From Leptospira ellisii (lineage in GTDB: Bacteria > Spirochaetota > Leptospiria > Leptospirales > Leptospiraceae), in contig NZ_NPEF01000258.1 in the NCBI RefSeq assembly GCF_002811955.1, positions 1-5,029 on the forward strand: 5,029 nt of DNA. The letters run 5' to 3'. Below are positions 1 to 5,029 of this stretch, piece by piece; position 1 is the first letter of the stretch, and the number at the start of each line of letters is the position of its first letter. Position numbers and translations under genes: made by a program. Below the pieces are notes generated by a model. That model was given only the letters and a program-made list of their open reading frames with translations, had not been told where the DNA came from and ran no database searches.

Positions 1-187
1 GAAATTTCTCCCTAAGATTGGCGTAACTTTCCCCCCAAGAGGATTCCGCAAATCCCTCCAGAAGGTTGAGCGCTTGTTGCTGGTTATTGGCCGGTTGTCT
101 ACGACCGGGCCCTTCGTCCGGTAATTGCGAGAATACCGCGCTCGGAGCCAGGAACAAAACGAGAAGAAGAAGGAGGAGAATTCTCAT
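1..187 (-). CDS. Small secreted protein of unknown function (N-terminal part, runs off left edge)
   Basis: Reading leftward from an ATG at 187-185, the frame stays open to the window edge and gives 62 residues. Residues 1-20 form a clear signal peptide: a positive start (MRI), an unbroken hydrophobic core of about ten Leu/Val/Phe residues, then APSAVFS with a plausible signal peptidase I site before Gln21 (Val at -3, Ser at -1). No lipobox cysteine is present, so it is probably not a lipoprotein. The mature start is polar and rich in Gln, Asn and Pro, followed by a helical-looking stretch with LLEGFAESSWGESYANLREKF-type character. I do not recognise the family. It lies 30 nt after the membrane-protein gene and is probably the fourth gene of the purN-purH transcript. 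No clear Shine-Dalgarno precedes the ATG. Function is not assigned. Confidence 0.75.
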   Translation of the reverse strand, partial: MRILLLLLLVLFLAPSAVFSQLPDEGPGRRQPANNQQQALNLLEGFAESSWGESYANLREKF

Positions 188-217
188 AACCAAAATATCG
201 GCAGTTTTTTAGGAAAA

Positions 218-844
218 TCACTCAGATTCTTCCTCGTCGGATCCGTTTTTCGAACCCGAAAACTGAACCTCGCCGATTCTTACTTTGCCGTTCCAGCGTA
301 GTATAAGCAGAACGGCGATGATCGCCACGTTTGGAAGAACGAATAGAAACGGAATTTCGTGGAATAGTCCGTACACGGCCAGGTTGGAGGCGATCACCGA
401 AACGGAACAACCGCTTAAGATCGGAAGTTCCTGTTCGAAGAAACGGACCAGAAAATGATCGGGACTTGTGGAAGGTAGGTCCTTGAGAACCAAGTCCACC
501 AAAACGCCGTAAGTCGTAAGAAGAGTGACCGGAAGTAAAAAGGAAAGAAAGAAATAATTTCCGAAAGCGTCCGCGTAGTGCGGGGCTCCGATCATTCCGC
601 CGAGTAGGGTCCAAAGATATGAAACGAACGCGGAAATAAAAAACGCGATCGCTCCATACTGAAGACTTCCGTTCGACTCCAGCAGTTTGAGCAATTCCTC
701 CGGAAGGATCCGGATCCAATCCACCAATTCCGATCGTTCGAAGGAATCCCTTCCCGATAGGAAAAGAAGTTTGAAGTAATAATTCACGAAAGCCAAAACT
801 CCCGATACGAATCCGAAGAAGATGAGATAGAGCAGAAATTCCAT
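218..844 (-). CDS. Polytopic inner-membrane protein, about 5 TM segments, function unknown
   Basis: The frame encodes 208 residues from ATG at 844-842 to TGA at 220-218. Hydrophobic segments are visible at about residues 3-29, 63-85, 97-119, 143-161 and 164-184. Between the first two is a charged amphipathic stretch (about 30-58), and the C-terminus ends in an acidic tail (GSDEEESE). This size and arrangement recall Yip1-domain-type bacterial membrane proteins, but I see no diagnostic motif, so that is only a suggestion. The frame stays open upstream to 1177 inside purH. I chose the ATG at 844 because the protein becomes membrane-like there, the upstream extension is low-complexity Arg/Gly/Ser shadow sequence, and the start sits 2 nt after the purH stop, which suggests translational coupling. 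No good Shine-Dalgarno is visible. Confidence 0.82.
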   Translation of the reverse strand: MEFLLYLIFFGFVSGVLAFVNYYFKLLFLSGRDSFERSELVDWIRILPEELLKLLESNGSLQYGAIAFFISAFVSYLWTLLGGMIGAPHYADAFGNYFFLSFLLPVTLLTTYGVLVDLVLKDLPSTSPDHFLVRFFEQELPILSGCSVSVIASNLAVYGLFHEIPFLFVLPNVAIIAVLLILRWNGKVRIGEVQFSGSKNGSDEEESE

Positions 845-846
845 AA

Positions 847-2382
<1,536 letters not shown>

Positions 2383-2384
2383 GT

Positions 2385-3011
2385 TTATCGAATGTTGACC
2401 TTTCCGTTTTCGATGAATAGCCGATCCTCGCAGAAATACTGAACCGCGAGCGGCAGGATTTTATGTTCCTCTTTGAGAATCTCCAGAGTCAAATCTCTTT
2501 CCGACATTCCTTCCTTGATTTTCACCGCTCCTTGAAGGATGATCGGACCGGAATCCACTCCCTCGTCCACGAAATGCGCCGTACAACCGGCGATTTTGAC
2601 CCCGGCGTTCCAGGCTTGCTTTTGTGCGGCCAAACCGGGAAACGCGGGAAGCAAGGACGGATGGATATTGATGATCCGGTTCGGAAAGGCTCGGATGACT
2701 TCGGGTTTGAGGATTTTCATATAACCGGCGGTTACGATCAGATCCGGGGAGAATTCCAAAAGCAGGTCGAGAAGTCGTTCGTGATATCCGCTTTTTTCTA
2801 AGAAGGATCGAAAGTCCAAAATCCGCGTCGGAAGTTTGAATTCGGAGGCGATTTCCAGAGCCTTTGCCTCCGGGTTGTCCGTGACGAGCACCGTTCCTTG
2901 TCCGGCGATTTTGCCTTTTTGAAGGGCTTGCAGAACGGCTTTGAGATTGGAGCCCCGACCGGAGGCCAAAAACAGGATCTTTTTTTTTCGTTTTGTAAAC
3001 AGACTTGCCAA
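2385..3011 (-). CDS. purN: Phosphoribosylglycinamide formyltransferase (GAR transformylase)
   Basis: PurN transfers a formyl group from 10-formyl-tetrahydrofolate to glycinamide ribonucleotide, the third step of de novo IMP synthesis, in the cytoplasm. The 208-residue product is close to the usual 190-215. It shows the phosphate-binding loop SGRGSN at 17-22, the catalytic [12 protein letters not shown] with Asn115 and His117, and [15 protein letters not shown] at 143-157 with Asp153. The spacing of these three residues matches E. coli Asn106, His108 and Asp144. The start is TTG at 3011-3009. It is the first start-type codon after an in-frame TGA at 3035-3033, and no ATG or GTG lies between it and the SGRGSN loop. 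Upstream there is at best a weak CCGGA. The start is followed by a Lys/Arg-rich stretch encoded over an A9 run. It is the first gene of the leftward block, and purH follows after 2 nt. Confidence 0.96.
   Translation of the reverse strand: MASLFTKRKKKILFLASGRGSNLKAVLQALQKGKIAGQGTVLVTDNPEAKALEIASEFKLPTRILDFRSFLEKSGYHERLLDLLLEFSPDLIVTAGYMKILKPEVIRAFPNRIINIHPSLLPAFPGLAAQKQAWNAGVKIAGCTAHFVDEGVDSGPIILQGAVKIKEGMSERDLTLEILKEEHKILPLAVQYFCEDRLFIENGKVNIR
2980..2988 (-). repeat. A9 homopolymer (T9 on + strand) in the first codons of purN
   Basis: Nine consecutive A residues on the coding strand span the Arg9-Lys10-Lys11 region of purN, about 22 nt after the TTG start. This is the longest single-base run I noticed in the window. 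Such runs can cause polymerase slippage or replication slippage. A one-base change here would put nearly all of PurN out of frame. Confidence 0.9.
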
Positions 3012-3038
3012 GAAACTTGAATCCGGATAAAATCAGAA

Positions 3039-3081
3039 CGTTCTCGAACGGTTTTTGGGGCGATTGAGAATTTCGAGAACG
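3039..3081. repeat. Perfect 10-bp inverted repeat with 23-nt spacer (candidate operator or leader stem-loop)
   Basis: CGTTCTCGAA at 3039-3048 is exactly complementary in reverse to TTCGAGAACG at 3072-3081. The left arm also begins a 12-bp near-palindrome, CGTTCTCGAACG at 3039-3050. Arm centres are about 33 bp apart, close to three helical turns, which suits a protein binding two sites on one DNA face. If present in the purN leader RNA, the stem would end 27 nt before the TTG start and be followed by a moderately U-rich stretch. Either reading is an inference; only the symmetry is observed. Confidence 0.55.
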
Positions 3082-3110
3082 CCGAAGGTCGAAACGGACG
3101 TCTTCTTCGG
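3082..3110. repeat. 6-bp inverted repeat abutting the 10-bp repeat
   Basis: CCGAAG at 3082-3087 pairs with CTTCGG at 3105-3110 over a 17-nt spacer that contains the palindrome GACGTC (3097-3102). It starts on the very next base after the 10-bp repeat ends, so the two could form consecutive stem-loops in RNA. Six base pairs can occur by chance, so on its own it is weak. Confidence 0.3.
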
Positions 3111-3253
3111 AAATTCAGGGGCGGACTTTACTTTTGGAAAGGAAAAAATCCGCAAAACCGATCGATACCGCGCCTCAAAAGATGCGAAAGTTTTAAGAGA
3201 AACCGCAAGAATGTTCCGGCCCAGCATTAAGGAGGCTTGCGTTTTTGTCGAAG

Positions 3254-3722
<469 letters not shown>

Positions 3723-3738
3723 TCTTTCCGAAACCGAT

Positions 3739-4152
3739 ATGACGAACGATTCGAACCGAGTTCTAACCGTCCTTTACGAGGAAAAAATTTCCCTTTTGGA
3801 CCAGTTGATTTCCAATCAAAAAAGACAGATGGAGGTTTTCGGTTTCGGAGACGGCGAAGGCGCCGCTAAAATCGAGGACGCCAATCTGAAACTCGTGGAT
3901 CATTTGTGTTCCGTGGATCGTAAGATCGAAAAACTTTCCGAAGGTGTTCCCCAAACCTTGGAGCTCATCGAAATGGCGGAGCGTCTTTTCCAAAAATTGG
4001 AGGAGTCCAGATCCCTTCATTCCCGAGTGGAGGAACGGATGCGGGAAATTCTCAAGGAATATCAAAAGGAACTCAATCAGGTTCAAGTGGGAATCCAACT
4101 CAAACGCCACCTTCATCATAGACAAGACTTTTGGAAGACGGGGACCTGCTAA
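3739..4152 (+). CDS. Helical coiled-coil protein, FlgN/FliT-like flagellar export chaperone candidate
   Basis: This 137-residue protein starts at ATG 3739-3741, 16 nt after fliS, with no clear Shine-Dalgarno. It is almost wholly predicted helix: an N-terminal helix with heptad-like Leu/Ile spacing (LTVLYEEKISLLDQLISNQKRQMEVF, 9-34), a short Gly-rich turn (35-41), a second helix (about 43-66) and a long, highly charged helix (about 70-125). Small all-helical proteins with a repeated leucine pattern next to fliS are typically substrate chaperones such as FliT or FlgN. Resemblance in size, helix pattern and position supports that class, but no diagnostic residue is visible, so the exact partner (hook-filament junction proteins or FliD-type cap) is not assigned. 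The C-terminus ends FWKTGTC, and its last 22 nt overlap the following J-domain gene. Confidence 0.75.
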   Translation: MTNDSNRVLTVLYEEKISLLDQLISNQKRQMEVFGFGDGEGAAKIEDANLKLVDHLCSVDRKIEKLSEGVPQTLELIEMAERLFQKLEESRSLHSRVEERMREILKEYQKELNQVQVGIQLKRHLHHRQDFWKTGTC

Positions 4153-4637
4153 ACTCCGCCCTCGGGTTCCTGGGTTTGGAACCGGGGTTTACTTCCGAAG
4201 AATTAAAACGCCGATTTTACCTTCTTTCCAAAAAATATCATCCCGATACCGGAGAATTCTCCAACGATTCCCTCTTTAAAAAACTAATCGAGTTCAGGGA
4301 CGTTCTCGAAGGTCATTTGGAGGAAATTACATTCCAAAAAATGAATGTAGTTTCGGAGTCGGAAAACGCGAAAGCGGGGGAAAACGACGACTACGGTGTT
4401 TACAGACAAGGAAGAGAAATCTACGACGCCGCGTTGCACGAATACTACAAACTCACGGACGGAAACCCGATCTTTCTAAAGGGCGAGGAGAATCCTGCGC
4501 TCCGTAAATTGAGAAGTTCGCTGGAAATTTCGAAAAGCCGTTTCGAGAAATTGATCCGATCCTTTCCGAAAAGTATCTGGGTCGGAGACGCCAAGGATAC
4601 GCTTCAAAAAATCGCGGTCTGGTTTAAGGAACCCTGA
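4131..4637 (+). CDS. J-domain (DnaJ-like) protein with C-terminal helical region
   Basis: The N-terminus is a J-domain: helix I (NSALGFLGLEPGFTSEELKRRFYLLSKKY, 8-36), the HPD motif at 37-39 needed to stimulate DnaK ATPase, and helix III with LFKKLIEFRDVLEG (48-61). There is no Gly/Phe region or zinc-finger as in DnaJ, so it is a type III-like co-chaperone. After an acidic linker (about 70-86) comes a helical part (88-165) with a TPR-like look, for example FEKLIRSFPKSIWVGDAKDTLQKIAVWF. The likely role is to direct DnaK to a specific client, perhaps flagellar, judged only from position after fliS and the FlgN-like gene. The start is TTG at 4131-4133, the first start-type codon after an in-frame TAG at 4119-4121; no ATG occurs until Met71, beyond the J-domain. 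It lacks a Shine-Dalgarno and overlaps the upstream gene by 22 nt, suggesting coupling. Confidence 0.85.
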   Translation: MEDGDLLNSALGFLGLEPGFTSEELKRRFYLLSKKYHPDTGEFSNDSLFKKLIEFRDVLEGHLEEITFQKMNVVSESENAKAGENDDYGVYRQGREIYDAALHEYYKLTDGNPIFLKGEENPALRKLRSSLEISKSRFEKLIRSFPKSIWVGDAKDTLQKIAVWFKEP

Positions 4638-5029
4638 GGGAGTTGGAGGGCATGGAGAAAACGAAACCGGAAGTGGCTCCTCCGGTGATACTGATTACCA
4701 GGACCTGAGAACGAAGCGTCAGATACTGACCGCTTGCAAGGGTAACGTTCATCTTACAGATCCGATTCGCATTTTCCCCCGTTCCCACCGCCGCCAACGG
4801 ACCGCCGTTCGGCGACAATTCGATGGAATATTCCAGAGGTTGGTTGGGAATCAGGTTGAGAACCCCTCCCGCACATTCGATTCCCGAATTGGGATCGGCG
4901 GGATTGCGGGAATCGTTTTCGTTGCCGGCCACATACAATCGATATCCAGTGAACAATAATTCCGGATTCCCCGCGCGTAATCTCAGTTCGTATCCGCTTG
5001 CGATGGGGGAGATGCTGATCAACGTGGGC
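4624..5029 (-). CDS. Beta-rich, probably exported protein (C-terminal part, runs off right edge)
   Basis: The frame enters from the right edge and ends at TAA 4626-4624, giving 134 complete visible residues. An apparent start at TTG 5022 is only an internal Leu, because the frame stays open to the edge. The visible part is rich in short alternating beta strands, Gly, Asn and Ser. The stretch ISPIASGYELRLRAG then FTGYRLYVAGNE resembles strands of fibronectin type III or Ig-like folds. Two cysteines at visible positions 52 and 91 could form a disulfide. These traits fit Leptospira surface or periplasmic lipoproteins, but the signal or lipobox lies outside the window, so export is an inference. 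Its 3' end overlaps the end of the J-domain gene by 14 bp on the opposite strand. Confidence 0.75.
   Translation of the reverse strand, partial: PTLISISPIASGYELRLRAGNPELLFTGYRLYVAGNENDSRNPADPNSGIECAGGVLNLIPNQPLEYSIELSPNGGPLAAVGTGENANRICKMNVTLASGQYLTLRSQVLVISITGGATSGFVFSMPSNSLRVP

Noticed and set aside
133..187. AAG/GAG trinucleotide run near the start of the secreted-protein gene as a variable microsatellite
   Set aside because: It is imperfect and is explained by alternating CTC and CTT leucine codons in the signal-peptide core.
3186..3212. FliA (sigma-28) promoter for fliS
   Set aside because: The -35-like GAAAGTTT matches 7 of 8 positions, but the -10-like GCAAGAAT matches only about 3 of 8 at the right spacing, so it is not called as a promoter.
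3033..3227. 64-residue minus-strand frame between purN and fliS, in the same frame as purN
   Set aside because: No Shine-Dalgarno precedes its ATG, the residues show no recognisable domain, and it ends in TGA before the purN start. It is probably open by chance, though a leader peptide cannot be fully excluded.
3763..4125. 120-residue minus-strand frame opposite the FlgN-like gene
   Set aside because: It lies wholly within the opposite strand of a well-supported helical gene, has no ribosome site, and shows no domain features.
4666..4686. Hairpin ACCGGA / TCCGGT with 9-nt loop as a terminator at the convergent junction
   Set aside because: It lies inside the coding part of the leftward gene, the stem is only 6 bp, and no U-rich tract follows it on either strand.

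Overview
The window looks like chromosomal DNA from a spirochaete, most likely Leptospira. The basis is the mix of gene content: a purine pair (purN, purH), a flagellin chaperone (fliS) next to small flagellar-type helical proteins, and a beta-rich exported-type protein. TTG starts are common and Shine-Dalgarno signals are weak. Base composition looks close to balanced by eye, so a higher-GC Leptospira species fits better than low-GC L. interrogans. The genus is an inference from style and content, not from a search.

Layout. Positions 1-3011 are a tightly packed leftward (minus-strand) block read purN > purH > 208-residue membrane protein > small secreted protein, which runs off the left edge. 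purN/purH and purH/membrane gene are each separated by only 2 nt, and the last pair by 30 nt, so one transcript is likely. PurN and PurH carry out the first and last two folate-dependent or ring-closing steps that this window covers of de novo IMP synthesis. The two downstream genes have no obvious link to purines.

Positions 3012-3272 are a divergent intergenic region of 261 bp. It holds a perfect 10-bp inverted repeat and an abutting 6-bp inverted repeat, and it must contain the start signals for both directions unless transcription enters from elsewhere.

Positions 3273-4637 are a rightward block: fliS, a 137-residue FlgN/FliT-like helical protein, and a 168-residue J-domain protein. It looks like a flagellar export-chaperone operon with an attached Hsp70 co-chaperone candidate. 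The last two genes overlap by 22 nt in different frames.

Positions 4624-5029 hold the 3' end of a leftward gene for a beta-rich, probably exported protein. Its stop codon lies inside the end of the J-domain gene, giving a 14-bp tail-to-tail overlap.

No RNA genes, mobile elements, CRISPR arrays or convincing intrinsic terminators were seen. Most of the window is ordinary core-genome sequence. The parts most worth a second look are the J-domain gene in the flagellar operon, the inverted repeats between purN and fliS, and the TTG-start purN with an A9 tract in its first codons.
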